From NCBI GenBank assembly GCA_943736015.1, contig OX031068.1:25490296-25554295 (forward strand): a stretch of DNA of 64,000 nt, given 5' to 3'. How positions within the stretch are numbered: the first letter of the stretch is position 1; every line of letters starts with the position of its first letter. The position numbers and the translations under genes were made by a program. The stretch comes from Tridacna crocea (Eukaryota; Mollusca; Bivalvia; Cardiida; Cardiidae). Below are positions 34,501 through 37,331 of this stretch, in pieces. A model generated the notes under the pieces. That model searched no databases. It was not told the DNA's origin and saw nothing but the letters and a program-made list of their open reading frames with translations.

Positions 34501-35029
34501 ACTCTTGTCCATATTGGAGGCATTGTAGACAGGAAATAGCATAAGGCTGGAATGATCATGTTACTGGGCAGAAAACAGTGCAGGAAACAGGAATAATGTT
34601 GGTTTTCAGCAGTTTCTTCTTTTCCCACAATGTTTCAAAAGCCCTAGCCCTCGTTTGAGTCATTAAAACTTCAGATTCTTTTATAAAGGTTTAATGATAG
34701 GCATTCTCCTATTTCAGATATACAAAGGAAAGGAAACATCATACACATTAGACAGTTTATACAGTAAAACAGACTATCATGTGCGTGTGTGTGCAATCAG
34801 AGTGTCAAGTGACGATGCAGAGCTCATGGGCGTGTTTAGCCCTACTTGCTCTTTTAGTACTCTAAGCCCAGAGCCTATCCGACCTGTGGTATCCCATGTT
34901 ACGGAAAACAGAGTGACAGAAGTGAAACCATGGACCGATCAGCAGCTTTCTGCAATTGTTGTCGCTGTTTTAATGCTTTTTGGATTTTTTATCGCCATTG
35001 TGGTTCAGTTGGTATTTTTCGGGTCCTAG
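1490..35029 (+). CDS. FNDC3A: FNDC3A/B orthologue, 3' part of gene (16 exons, 847 aa + stop; N-terminus outside window)
   Basis: Joined exons: 1490-1549, 3171-3309, 5725-5903, 10106-10265, 11406-11492, 14183-14321, 20523-20588, 24104-24216, 24839-24944, 26281-26453, 27267-27458, 29254-29579, 30102-30302, 31657-31823, 32838-32962, 34718-35029. The splice junctions keep one frame: 2545 nt, one carried base plus 848 codons. Seen in the protein: end of FN3-1 (about residues 1-43), FN3-2 (44-137), FN3-3 (138-225), FN3-4 (226-317), FN3-5 (320-415), FN3-6 (416-507), FN3-7 (508-604), FN3-8 (605-700), FN3-9 (703-793), a linker, and a hydrophobic segment at about 821-845 that ends two residues before the stop. 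Domain order, the motif GLSPATSYTFRVQA and the tail anchor match vertebrate FNDC3A/B as I know them. Family knowledge: FNDC3 proteins are tail-anchored and face the cytosol from ER or Golgi membranes; FNDC3A is needed for spermatid-Sertoli adhesion in mice. The biochemical activity is unknown. A or B cannot be assigned, since invertebrates usually have one FNDC3 gene. Confidence 0.95.
1734..1962 (+). mobile_element. Family A MITE
   Basis: Complete TTAA to TTAA copy in the first intron. Subfamily whose right arm reads AACCAGGGATTGTTTGG. Confidence 0.9.
2143..2371 (-). mobile_element. Family A MITE
   Basis: Complete. Belongs to the CACTGTGGG/CCCACAGT subfamily, in which both palindrome arms carry the matching change. 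Confidence 0.9.
2511..2739 (-). mobile_element. Family B TTAA-MITE
   Basis: TTAACCCTTTACTCCATA at one end and GGAGTAAAGGGTTAA at the other, 229 bp. The outer arms (GGTATCTCTAATTGAC; GTGTATATGACACCTTTTGA) are unrelated to family A, but the central palindrome has the same 33+1+33 layout with GTGACAAAAGGTGAAATTGC. Confidence 0.85.
2874..3092 (+). mobile_element. Family A MITE, hairpin tip deleted
   Basis: The tip of the palindrome is lost (AAATGCTGATCTCCTTTTCC), shortening the copy by about 10 bp. Confidence 0.85.
3171..3309 (+). CDS. FNDC3A: FNDC3 exon b: FN3-1/FN3-2 junction
   Basis: Acceptor TCTTTTTCAG, donor GTAAGT. Encodes the last strand of FN3-1 and the start of FN3-2, including CEPDQPSPPTL and the tryptophan strand TSLTLKWK, very close to the vertebrate FNDC3A sequence here. 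Ends in phase 0. A family A MITE (2874-3092) lies 78 bp upstream. Confidence 0.95.
3787..4075 (+). mobile_element. Element with GGGGGGTATACTG terminal hairpin
   Basis: Begins TATACCCTCC...GGAGGGGGGTATACTG, a hairpin, and ends near TTTAGTGATAGCTG. Resembles the 5' and 3' ends of 13266-13760. Non-coding and probably Helentron-like; boundaries approximate. Confidence 0.5.
4088..5040 (+). repeat. Tandem array of about 82-bp units (dimeric 163-bp higher order)
   Basis: Nine unit starts (AAGGGTGC.. or AAGGGCCC..) at 4088, 4171, 4253, 4334, 4641, 4722, 4804, 4885 and 4967. Two unit types alternate, giving a 163-bp dimer. One unit is interrupted by the MITE at 4397-4625. Confidence 0.9.
4397..4625 (+). 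mobile_element. Family A MITE inserted in the tandem array
   Basis: Complete copy with matching TTAACCCATTACCACAC and GTGTGGTAATGGGTTAA ends. Uninterrupted units read GTTATTAAGAGTGG at the same spot, so the insertion used and duplicated TTAA. Confidence 0.95.
5087..5300 (+). repeat. tRNA-derived SINE
   Basis: tRNA-like head GAGGTAGAGCGTCGGCCTCG with box-B-like GAGTTTGATTCCCC, then an unrelated body ending AAATAAATATG. Not a functional tRNA. Confidence 0.6.
5427..5690 (+). repeat. Two-unit repeat with GGATAGATCTCATCAA
   Basis: The block with GAGCATATCTC and GTGGATAGATCTCATCAA occurs twice, 136 bp apart (5501, 5637), and ends CTGGCAGGGGGTAT just before FNDC3 exon c. Same style as 13266-13760. 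Confidence 0.5.
5725..5903 (+). CDS. FNDC3A: FNDC3 exon c: core of FN3-2
   Basis: Acceptor CTATTTTCAG, donor GTAAAC. Encodes SASENGSKITAYILE through the Y-corner pattern KYTFRLAAINTTGK. The ENGSKI turn is a conserved FNDC3 signature. Ends in phase 2. The open frame continues upstream to 5530 into a repeat; that part is not exon, because the polypyrimidine tract and AG fit exactly at 5724. Confidence 0.95.
5979..6198 (-). mobile_element. Family A MITE
   Basis: TTAA at both ends; diverged left arm. Confidence 0.8.
6307..6534 (+). mobile_element. Family A MITE
   Basis: Full length; final TTAA mutated (GAGTTTAC). Confidence 0.8.
6602..6840 (-). repeat. SINE S1 (tRNA-derived)
   Basis: On the minus strand the head reads AGCTCAGTGGTCTGGCTTATG and box-B-like GAGTTCGATAACTGG. 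The body (CTTTCTGGTGATTTTTCACC, AAGCCAAGAAAGAGACAGC) matches 20732-20965 and 60598-60868. Confidence 0.7.
6930..7305. repeat. Degraded family A fragments
   Basis: Pieces recognisable by GAAAGCATTTGCAAGCAAC (6942), GAAAACATTAAGGCCTCTTT (7058) and a battered '-' copy (7120-7305) with CACCAGCATTTTC. Confidence 0.6.
7306..7823. other. Intronic sequence with a weak G-like repeat
   Basis: Mostly featureless AT-rich DNA. At 7650-7740 a degraded TTAA-MITE G-type core is visible (AGATCAGTCATGCATG, CAATCTGATCTCGACC). No coding signal. Confidence 0.4.
7824..8052 (-). mobile_element. Family A MITE
   Basis: Complete, little diverged, CACTGTGG/CCACAGTG subfamily. Its 3' TTAA begins a truncated head fragment (8049-8096). 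Confidence 0.92.
8093..8321 (+). mobile_element. Family A MITE
   Basis: Complete; 3' TTAA changed to CTAA. Confidence 0.9.
8366..8486 (+). mobile_element. Family A MITE, 5' truncated
   Basis: Starts at GGGTGGAAATC just before the palindrome; ends GAGGTAAAGGGTTAGA. Confidence 0.75.
8773..8969 (-). mobile_element. Family A MITE with most of one palindrome arm deleted
   Basis: The left arm is removed (GAAGCGAGAGAAACCAGCAT); the right arm and both TTAA ends are kept. Confidence 0.85.
9010..9233 (+). mobile_element. Family A MITE
   Basis: Full length; 3' TTAA reads TTAG. Confidence 0.85.
9273..9506 (-). mobile_element. Family A MITE
   Basis: Complete, intact palindrome. A fragment of another copy follows (9515-9600). 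Confidence 0.9.
9714..9929 (+). mobile_element. Family A MITE, degraded ends
   Basis: Core palindrome AACAATGTGGGAAAAGG well kept; ends GGTACAGGATTAG. Confidence 0.75.
10106..10265 (+). CDS. FNDC3A: FNDC3 exon d: FN3-2/FN3-3
   Basis: Acceptor TTCTATTACAG, donor GTGAGA. Finishes FN3-2 and starts FN3-3 (PPSQPDPPMLSE, then LVLSWIKRP). The loop after the tryptophan is shorter than I recall from vertebrates (NDDDFILQVDD). Ends in phase 0. A family A copy begins 69 bp past the donor. Confidence 0.9.
10335..10563 (+). mobile_element. Family A MITE
   Basis: Complete; 69 bp past the donor of FNDC3 exon d. Confidence 0.92.
10571..10850 (+). repeat. SINE S1, diverged copy
   Basis: Box-B-like GGGTTTAATCTCTGG at the head; tail GACTCCAGGAAAGC, GGTGCACTGGTCACTTC, ATAAATGAAATAAATG shared with other S1 copies. 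Confidence 0.55.
10890..11070 (+). repeat. SINE with CCTTGGGCAAGACACTTTA domain
   Basis: tRNA-like head GTGTGGCTCAATGGTACAG and box-B-like GGCTCAAGCCTC, anticodon region CAT, then GTGTCCTTGGGCAAGACAC, a domain known from several animal SINE families. Ends ACATAAATAAAAACC. Confidence 0.65.
11080..11345 (+). repeat. Degraded family A copies
   Basis: Two damaged cores: TGAAAGCATTTACTAGTGAC to ATTTTCTGCTTTTCCC (11106-11216), and AATCACTATGGGAAAAAAGG to CCTTTTCCCACAATGG (11256-11322), just before exon e. Confidence 0.6.
11406..11492 (+). CDS. FNDC3A: FNDC3 exon e: middle of FN3-3
   Basis: Small exon of 29 codons in phase 0 on both sides. Acceptor CCTTTCAG, donor GTAAGT. GHGFLPVYSG followed by YRLEKL and YKFR aligns with the vertebrate GYGF.P.Y.G motif of FN3-3. 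Confidence 0.92.
11918..12147 (+). mobile_element. Family A MITE
   Basis: Complete. Its 3' TTAA (12144-12147) is also the 5' TTAA of the next copy. Confidence 0.92.
12144..12369 (+). mobile_element. Family A MITE, older neighbour
   Basis: Same orientation as the preceding copy, much more diverged. The two share one TTAA. Confidence 0.85.
12527..12797 (-). mobile_element. Family A MITE with internal 42-bp duplication
   Basis: The segment GCCTTTTGAAAACATTGC to GAGAAAATGCTG, the left palindrome arm, is present twice in direct repeat, so the left arm is doubled. Confidence 0.88.
12803..13051 (-). mobile_element. Family A MITE
   Basis: TTAACCCTTAACTCTG to CAGTTAA; diverged, short insertions in both arms. 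Confidence 0.75.
13060..13193 (-). mobile_element. Family A MITE, truncated
   Basis: Right palindrome arm shortened (CCAGCATTTTCACACAATG); broken off at about 13193 where the next repeat starts. Confidence 0.75.
13194..13760 (+). mobile_element. Elements with TATACC...GGTATACTGG head
   Basis: A truncated head (13194-13265) is followed by a fuller copy from 13266: hairpin TACCCCTGC...GGGGGGTATACTGG, two units of about 152 bp (GGCAGAAGTGTTCATTAGGA at 13431 and 13583), a small hairpin TCACCTTTAGTGA, and a tail ending GCTGGTGGGGGTAT. No ORF; Helentron-like layout is inferred. Confidence 0.6.
13760..13999 (+). mobile_element. Family A MITE
   Basis: TTAA to TTAA, begins exactly at the end of the preceding element; small insertion in the hairpin tip. 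Confidence 0.85.
14183..14321 (+). CDS. FNDC3A: FNDC3 exon f: FN3-3/FN3-4
   Basis: Acceptor CACATTTCAG, donor GTCAGT. Encodes LGAKNDEGMSKWSDVV, the proline-rich linker SKPDPPYKPQ, and GKIHAHSFRVSW, which is nearly the vertebrate GKIHSHSF motif. Ends in phase 1. A half-copy of family A begins about 25 bp past the donor. Confidence 0.95.
14345..14449 (+). mobile_element. Family A half-copy
   Basis: Starts at the palindrome centre (CTGGTTACCAGCATTTTC) and runs to the 3' end; lies about 25 bp past the donor of exon f. Confidence 0.75.
14450..14657. other. Intronic spacer with a family A remnant
   Basis: Unremarkable DNA plus a remnant at 14535-14640 (ATGGGAAAAGAGGGAAATGC, TAGCATTTTCTCC). Confidence 0.5.
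14658..16262 (+). mobile_element. Helentron-like element C1 with seven 166-bp internal repeats
   Basis: 5' end TTTTTAGCTCACCTGAGCAC then hairpin GAGCACAACGTGCTC and a GTCCGTCGTGCGTC tract. 3' end: TTCAGGTGAGC (inverted match to GCTCACCTGA near the 5' end), hairpin AGGGCCATCTTGGCCCT, then CTTGT. Internal unit marker GAATGGGGGC recurs at 15041, 15207, 15373, 15539, 15705 and 15871, with a variant at 16037, so the period is 166 bp. A subterminal inverted repeat plus 3' hairpin is the known design of Helentron-derived non-autonomous elements. No helicase is encoded. Confidence 0.75.
16263..16487. other. Spacer between C elements
   Basis: AT-rich, no recognisable feature. A short motif (TTGACCTTTTTATAAACAC) recurs loosely, inverted, near 20030. 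Confidence 0.4.
16577..18180 (+). mobile_element. Helentron-like element C2, near-duplicate of C1
   Basis: Same ends, same length within a few bases and the same order of 166-bp units as 14658-16262. By eye only scattered substitutions and a few short indels. Sits just after the 5' cap of the outer element. Confidence 0.75.
18181..19130 (+). repeat. Tandem array, 161-163-bp units x6
   Basis: Each unit carries ACCATAAGATCTCGGATGAG and GAGTTATTTGCCCTTGAATT. Odd and even units differ (TTTACACTC versus TTTTCACTC), giving a weak dimeric order. Confidence 0.85.
19952..20264. other. Intronic spacer
   Basis: No recognised repeat or coding signal. Confidence 0.4.
20265..20480 (+). repeat. Degraded family A copy upstream of exon g
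   Basis: GTTGAAAGCATTTCCAGATC to GGGATTGTGTGGAAAAATG; the palindrome is largely lost. Confidence 0.65.
20523..20588 (+). CDS. FNDC3A: FNDC3 exon g: 66-bp microexon of FN3-4
   Basis: Acceptor TCTTTGCAG, donor GTGAGT. Encodes PPRDDGGSEITKYIVELDDG (first D completed across the junction), the conserved PP.DNGG turn and C strand. Phase 1 at both ends, so skipping it would keep the frame. Its flanking introns are large (6.2 and 3.5 kb) because Helentron-like elements fill the upstream one. Confidence 0.93.
20732..20965 (+). repeat. SINE S1
   Basis: Head GGTAGCTCAGTGGTAAGGG, anticodon-position CAT, box-B-like GAGTTCAATACCCG; body TTCTTTCTGGTGATTTTTC; tail AGGTACACTGACCGCTGTG. The tRNA-like acceptor pairing is not complete, so this is a SINE and not a tRNA gene. 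Confidence 0.7.
20966..21757. other. Intron with old family A remnants
   Basis: Degraded '-' remnants at 21312-21450 (TTAACCCTGTACCACGCAAT) and 21500-21600 (AAAAAGGAGAAAATGC). Otherwise featureless. Confidence 0.5.
21758..21922 (+). mobile_element. Family A MITE with left palindrome arm deleted
   Basis: Jumps from AAAAGAGACTGA straight to CCAGCATTTTCTCC, so the deletion ends at the palindrome centre. Both TTAA ends kept. Confidence 0.85.
22190..22290 (+). repeat. Family G fragment
   Basis: ATCAGACTGCAAGTGCTGTG, CAGTCTGACCTTGATCTATG and GAAAGGGTTG; matches the core of 57265-57448. Confidence 0.55.
22350..22578 (+). mobile_element. Family A TTAA-MITE, exemplar copy
   Basis: 229 bp from TTAA to TTAA. 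Layout: TTAACTCATTACCAAACGAC; GAAAGCATTTGCAGACAAC; a pale linker ending GTAGAAAACATTGTGGG; a 67-nt palindrome (33-nt arms starting GAAAACATTGTGGGAAAAGG, central base T within GGTTACC); then AGGCTTCTTTCTCAGGG, AAAAGTAGGGATTGTGTGG and TAATGGGTTAA. The terminal inverted repeat is about 14 bp (TTAACYCWTTACCA). TTAA target and CCC-type ends are typical of the piggyBac superfamily. No transposase is present. The outer arms differ from each other, so only the ends and the central 67 nt are inverted. Confidence 0.9.
22579..23217. other. Intronic spacer without recognised repeats
   Basis: AT-rich and open to no long frame. Nothing recognised. Confidence 0.5.
23218..23497 (+). mobile_element. Family A: head fragment plus full copy
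   Basis: A 64-bp head (TTAAACCCATTACCACGCAG to GCAGATGAC) is followed at 23284 by a second copy that begins a few bases into its end and runs to GGTAAAGGGTTCAG. Confidence 0.8.
23573..23801 (+). mobile_element. Family B TTAA-MITE
   Basis: TTAACCCTTTACTCCATAG to GGTAAAGGGTTAA, 229 bp. Palindrome AAAAGGTGAAATTGTTCGTA has a few unpaired changes. Confidence 0.85.
24104..24216 (+). CDS. FNDC3A: FNDC3 exon h: end of FN3-4
   Basis: Acceptor TTTCATATTTCAG, donor GTAATG. YETLYEGSEREHTCDRLMPG followed by YRVRVAG matches the vertebrate Y.G..REHLCDRL.PG motif. Ends in phase 0. Confidence 0.95.
24388..24525 (-). mobile_element. Family A half-copy
   Basis: Starts at the palindrome centre (GATAACCAGCATTTTCTCC) and runs to GTTGTTTAGCC. 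Confidence 0.8.
24549..24771 (-). mobile_element. Family A MITE
   Basis: TTAACCCTTTCCC to GGAAAGCATTAA; the palindrome carries one mismatch near its centre. Ends 67 bp before exon i. Confidence 0.88.
24839..24944 (+). CDS. FNDC3A: FNDC3 exon i: FN3-4/FN3-5
   Basis: Acceptor AATACTTACAG, donor GTATGT. Encodes ATTQAIPPGQCSVPKVQGKP and LHLRW, close to the vertebrate TPAVPPG.C.PP..QG.PKA motif. Ends in phase 1. A family A copy ends 67 bp before the acceptor, next to the branch-point region. Confidence 0.93.
25121..25289 (-). mobile_element. Family A MITE, right palindrome arm and linker deleted
   Basis: From AATCAGCATTTTG straight to CAGTTTGTCGTCTGC; TTAA ends kept. Confidence 0.85.
25532..25759 (-). 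mobile_element. Family A MITE
   Basis: TTAA to TTAA; a run of A (25660s) inserted in the linker. Confidence 0.88.
25763..25930 (-). mobile_element. Family A MITE, 5' truncated
   Basis: Begins in the left arm (AAAAAGAGAATGTAGGTAAAC); shares TTAA 25927-25930 with the next copy. Confidence 0.8.
25927..26154 (+). mobile_element. Family A MITE
   Basis: Opposite orientation to the copy that shares its 5' TTAA; diverged but complete. Confidence 0.88.
26281..26453 (+). CDS. FNDC3A: FNDC3 exon j: FN3-5
   Basis: Acceptor TTTAATATAG, donor GTATGT. Encodes YNGGSQVTEF, REVYKGRDLDCIVAGLQPG and YLFQVRAFNRAG, matching the vertebrate REVYQGSE.ECTV..L.PG motif. Ends in phase 0. The start of a degraded family A fragment follows the donor within 20 bp. 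Confidence 0.95.
26471..27176. other. Intron with two family A copies
   Basis: A degraded '-' head at 26471-26580 (TTAACCACGTACCACATAAT) and a fuller '+' copy at 26950-27176 (CCATACCAAACGAAAAG to GCGGTAAAAAGTTAA). The DNA between them is featureless. Confidence 0.65.
27267..27458 (+). CDS. FNDC3A: FNDC3 exon k: FN3-5/FN3-6
   Basis: Acceptor TACATTTTCAG. The donor CAG|GTTTCA is weaker than the others but is the one that keeps frame into SQ-LYYGPNT of the next exon. Encodes GPWSEPLEVV, GVPDPPKMP, the tryptophan strand IQVAWEGPVNNGATVTDYRL and EWQF. Phase 0 at both ends. Confidence 0.92.
27790..27975 (+). repeat. Fragments: element H right end, then SINE S1 tail
   Basis: 27796-27895 matches the right end of element H (AGTATGACCCAAATCTTTGA, GGTGTCCCAAAACTTGAGC). 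27896-27975 matches the S1 tail (CTCCAGGAAAACATTG, AGGTACACCAGCCACTCC). Confidence 0.55.
27984..28194 (+). mobile_element. Family A, CCCTTTCCCAAAC subfamily
   Basis: TTAACCCTTTCCCAAACGAC to GGGAAAGGGTTAA. Hairpin tip deleted (AAGAAATTGCTCC). Same arms as 42361-42587. Confidence 0.85.
28194..28566. repeat. Degraded family A pieces
   Basis: '-' remnant 28194-28348 (ACACAATCCCAAGTTTTGAC) and '+' remnant 28424-28540 (AAATTGAAAGCATTTGCAG). Confidence 0.55.
28567..29055 (+). mobile_element. MITE D, interrupted by family A
   Basis: Ends GAGGCATGCTCTGGCAAAAG and CTTTTCACCGAGCATGACTC are inverted. Interior as in 42099-42356 once the 225-bp insertion at 28592-28820 is removed. Contains GGGTCAGCCTGTGCGTACTG. 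Confidence 0.8.
28592..28820 (+). mobile_element. Family A MITE inserted in MITE D
   Basis: Complete and little diverged. Sits at the TTAA in GGGGGCTTAATG of D. The uninterrupted D copy at 42115 shows the empty site. Confidence 0.95.
29254..29579 (+). CDS. FNDC3A: FNDC3 exon l: FN3-6/FN3-7, largest exon
   Basis: Acceptor TTCTATTTCAG, donor GTAAGA. Begins LYYGPNTIFEVKGLSPATSY, very close to vertebrate FNDC3A, then GAGLYSPPASCATPSSSPSS and the FN3-7 strands VLLQWKEPNNNGSEI and NIEIGDKQ. The vertebrate FN3-7 insertion before the tryptophan strand is missing. Ends in phase 2. Confidence 0.95.
29786..30003 (+). repeat. Degraded family A copy
   Basis: Palindrome mostly intact (GTGGGAAAAGGAGAAAATGC), both ends eroded. 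Confidence 0.7.
30102..30302 (+). CDS. FNDC3A: FNDC3 exon m: FN3-7/FN3-8
   Basis: Acceptor TTTCTTTCTACAG, donor GTAGGA. Encodes RVRIQAVNDIGVGAFSPV, LPPRPPKLEC and LKLKWGEG, the last one identical to the vertebrate motif. Phase 2 at both ends. A full family A copy begins 41 bp past the donor. Confidence 0.95.
30343..30572 (+). mobile_element. Family A MITE
   Basis: Complete, 41 bp after the donor of exon m. Confidence 0.92.
30622..31091. repeat. Cluster of three family A copies
   Basis: Head fragment '+' 30622-30696; full-length '-' copy 30697-30944 (TTAACTCTTTGCCAAAC to TTAGAGTTAA, carrying insertions); '+' partial 30962-31091. Confidence 0.75.
31234..31529 (+). mobile_element. Family A MITE flanked by a 35-bp direct repeat
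   Basis: The MITE is 31265-31498, little diverged. 31234-31268 and 31495-31529 are 35-bp direct repeats (34 of 35 identical), each starting TTAAACAGTAG and ending CAATTAA, so TTAA stands at both ends of each repeat. Confidence 0.93.
31657..31823 (+). CDS. FNDC3A: FNDC3 exon n: FN3-8
   Basis: Acceptor ATCTCTTTCAG, donor GTAAGA. Encodes FVEVYKGQAYICKVNRLSEL, YDFRIFASNEVGSGPYSE and TFTTSKAPPPALR. Ends in phase 1. A family A MITE starts only 13 bp past the exon end (31837). Confidence 0.95.
31837..32084 (-). mobile_element. Family A MITE next to a splice donor
   Basis: TTAAATCTTTACCACAC to GTATGGTAAAGAGTTAA; starts 13 bp past exon n. Insertion of about 20 bp in the right arm. Confidence 0.9.
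32110..32303 (+). repeat. GGTATACTGG-type element, truncated
   Basis: ATATGCCCCACAACAAAG, GGGGGGAGGTATACTGGAAT; resembles 13266 but lacks the 3' part. Confidence 0.5.
32304..32745 (+). repeat. Two family A copies, left arms lost
   Basis: 32304-32503 goes from AAACATTAAACTGG to TTACCAGCATTTTC, with most of the left arm gone. 32631-32745 begins at the palindrome centre (GGTAACCAGCATTTTCTCC). Confidence 0.75.
32838..32962 (+). CDS. FNDC3A: FNDC3 exon o: start of FN3-9
   Basis: Acceptor ATTTTTCAG, donor GTATGT. Encodes PKVDNITRTSCTVEWQTCK and LLQLQTRDQEFRQ, corresponding to vertebrate APKI...ICEITWECLQ and DSEFKQ. Ends in phase 0. Confidence 0.93.
33146..33374 (-). mobile_element. Family B TTAA-MITE
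   Basis: 229 bp; TTAA mutated to ATAA at both ends. Palindrome nearly perfect (GTGGCAAAAGGTGAAATTGC). Confidence 0.88.
33441..33669 (+). mobile_element. Family A MITE
   Basis: Complete TTAA to TTAA copy. Confidence 0.92.
33694..33837. mobile_element. Element I: 144 bp with 21-bp inverted ends
   Basis: GAAATAATCTTCTTTATATTG pairs with CAATAGAAAGAAGATTATTTC at the other end (one mismatch). The middle holds a second inverted pair (AATAAACCAC and GGGTTATTTATT). No coding capacity. Single copy here. Confidence 0.75.
33884..34112 (-). mobile_element. Family A MITE
   Basis: Complete; palindrome slightly diverged. Confidence 0.9.
34210..34695 (+). repeat. Two degraded family A copies before the last exon
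   Basis: 34210-34404 (GCTGGTTACCAGCATTTTC kept) and 34497-34695. The second runs up to about 23 bp before the acceptor of the terminal exon. Confidence 0.65.
34718..35029 (+). CDS. FNDC3A: FNDC3 terminal exon: end of FN3-9, tail anchor, stop
   Basis: Acceptor CTCCTATTTCAG. Encodes IYKGKETSYTLDSLYSKTDY, HVRVCAIRVSSDD, a polar linker (about residues 794-820), the conserved DQQLSAIV entry to the membrane segment, and about 25 hydrophobic residues (LSAIVV to QLVFF) followed by GS and TAG at 35027-35029. The absence of basic residues after the anchor and the position at the extreme C-terminus fit a tail-anchored (type IV) membrane protein. Confidence 0.95.
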   Translation: MYKGKETSYTLDSLYSKTDYHVRVCAIRVSSDDAELMGVFSPTCSFSTLSPEPIRPVVSHVTENRVTEVKPWTDQQLSAIVVAVLMLFGFFIAIVVQLVFFGS

Positions 35030-35222
35030 TGCGCAGCTTTGCTACGATACAGATATATAAATATGTGTATACTGACAAAATATAGAAATGCAATGTTGTG
35101 ATTTCTTGCTTTAAACCCTTATAGCGCCAACTCATTGATGCACTTCAGGCACAAACTTGCTGCTGCAAAATGTCTTTCTAAGGCAGGGAAAACCATGATG
35201 AACTATGGTTCATGTATGAAGT

Positions 35223-35393
35223 TTAACCCTTTATCACATGGCAGAATTTTAAAACTATCCAAATTGAAAACATTAAATTTTGCAGACGATAATTTTGTAG
35301 TGGCTCAAGTGACACATATTTTCTTTGAAAGGGTAAAAAACGTTATGGAAAAAGGAGAAAATGAAAAGTCATCATTGTGTGGGAAAGGGTTAA
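35223..35393 (+). mobile_element. Family A MITE in 3' UTR, right palindrome arm deleted
   Basis: TTAACCCTTTATCACATGGC to GTGGGAAAGGGTTAA; after GGAGAAAATG the right arm and linker are missing, so no hairpin remains. Confidence 0.88.
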
Positions 35394-35507
35394 AGCGTAG
35401 TGGCAAAAAGGACAATTTCTCTATGTCGGCAACTTCTTCTTGTGCCACATTGTCTTCAAAAGCGTTGAGCTGCAAGTCACAACAAGTCTGCTGGAGGATT
35501 ATATGTG

Positions 35508-35727
35508 TTAACTCTTTATGAAACAACAAAAGTTTCAACCAGTTCAAATTGAAATCATTGAAATCAGAGTGACGCCAAAAATGAAATTAGTTCCTGAAGA
35601 AGAATTGAAAACCTTGTTGGAAAAGGAACAAAAGCTGGTTATCAGCATTTTGTCCTGTTCCAACAATGTTGGCTAAAGGTTTCTTCCCTAGGTCACTAAA
35701 ATTCAGGATTGTGTGGTAAAGGGTTAA
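35508..35727 (+). mobile_element. Family A MITE
   Basis: Full length, diverged; shares TTAA 35724-35727 with the next copy. Confidence 0.85.
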
Positions 35728-35949
35728 CTCTGTACCAAACAACATATTTTTGGACTTGTCCAAACTCAAAGGAGTTACAGACAAAAGATGTGGCTATAAT
35801 TTTGAAAACTGACTTTGAAAAGGTAAAAAAACATGGTGAGAAAAAGGAGAAAATGCTAAGAACCAGAGATTTGTCTTTTTCCCACAATGTTTTTGAAAGC
35901 TGTCTTCCTCATTGTGGTTAGAACTCTGGATTGTATGGCAAAGGGTAAA
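35724..35949 (+). mobile_element. Family A MITE
   Basis: Second of a head-to-tail pair; left arm diverged, right arm interrupted. Confidence 0.82.
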
Positions 35950-36352
35950 ATAGACCAGACATTTTGTCTTTGTCAGAACAACAAAGGGATTGAATTGTTC
36001 ATGAATTTAAAGTGCCATAATGCAATGCAAAACAGATGAGAGAGTGTAGATCAAAGGTAAGACTGTACATTCCATGCAGACTTATCTTAATCTGCACTAT
36101 CCATAGCTGAAAATGTGTTGACTGCTTTAAGGGTTGAGTTGTTTTTACATGAATCTTTTATCTGCTTATGGTTTTTTTGTTGTCTATATTGGATATTATT
36201 ATTTTTTTATTTGTTGTGAGACAAAGTTACAGATAAAAGGGATTGTTAATGAATTTGAAGAATATTATAAACCGTAATTCTTCTCTGAAATCTATATTTT
36301 GGATACTTGTCAAAATCATCTCATCAGGACAAATAAGTACCAATAAAATAGG
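35950..36352. other. 3' UTR or intergenic spacer
   Basis: Contains a degraded family G core (36045-36140: GTGTAGATCAAAGGTAAGAC, GGGTTGAG). Otherwise AT-rich with no signal. Confidence 0.4.
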
Positions 36353-36582
36353 TTAAACACATTACCTAATGACAATATTATAGGCTTGCTTAAATCGAAA
36401 GCATTTGCAGACGACAAAATAAAAGTGTCTAAAAATTTTAAACTTCATTTGTGAAGGGTAGAAAACAATGTGGGAAAAGGAGAAAATGCTGGTAACCAGC
36501 ATTTTCTCCTTTTCCTACAGTGTTTTCCAAAGGCCTTTTTCTTAGGGGCGTCAAAAGTAGGAATTGTGTGGTAATGGGTTAA
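36353..36582 (+). mobile_element. Family A MITE
   Basis: Complete TTAA to TTAA copy, palindrome nearly intact. Confidence 0.92.
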
Positions 36583-37000
36583 CTGTAGAAATGATGTTCC
36601 AAAAGTACAAATACTTATTTCGAGATTGTCTGAATCTTTGTATAGCAAATAAAAAAAAAAACAGCAAAAACAAACTATTTGTCATGTGCAGGCACAGTGA
36701 CAGATTAATTAATGAATTGCCCTTTAAACCCTAGGGTGTTTGGCAGTACTTTATTGGCTATTGCAGATGATATAGATCAGCAATTGATATCTACCTGATC
36801 TTGGATAAACATTGTTATCCTCTTATGTGATATATTTGGTTGCTGTATTGATCTACCAATCTAAATTCAAAGCTGATTCTGAACTCAAAGACTAGTTTCC
36901 TGACTGGCTGAGATAAGCAGCATGATTTTAACTTGAAACACTAAGCAATTGTTGCAGAATACAGATCCTGTTTGCCTGAAAATCAAATGAATCATGAGGT

Positions 37001-37331
37001 AGTAGGAGAAAATGCTGGTTACCAGCATTTTCTCTTTTTCTCTCAATGTTTTGAGAGGCTTTCTTTGTCAGGGTCATTAGAACTCTGGATTGTGCTACAA
37101 AGGGTTAACCCTTTGCCAACAACCCTTGGATTTTACGACCCCGAGATAGAAGCCTTTGAAAACATTGTAGGAAAAGGAGAAAATGCTGGTAACCAGCATT
37201 TTTTCCTTTTCCCACAATGTTTTCTACCCTGCTGGAAACAAATTTCAATTTTTGAGTTACGTTTATTTTGTCGTCTGCAAGTGCTTTCAATTTGGACCAG
37301 TCTAAAATTGTGTCGTTTCGTAAAGGGTTAA
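37001..37331. mobile_element. Family A: half-copy plus full '-' copy sharing TTAA
   Basis: 37001-37108 starts inside the left arm and ends GGGTTAA. The '-' copy 37105-37331 begins at the same TTAA (37105-37108). Confidence 0.85.

Noticed and set aside
36648-36660. AATAAA followed by an A run as the mRNA end
   Set aside because: The A run is genomic and cannot be told from a poly(A) trace without transcript data.
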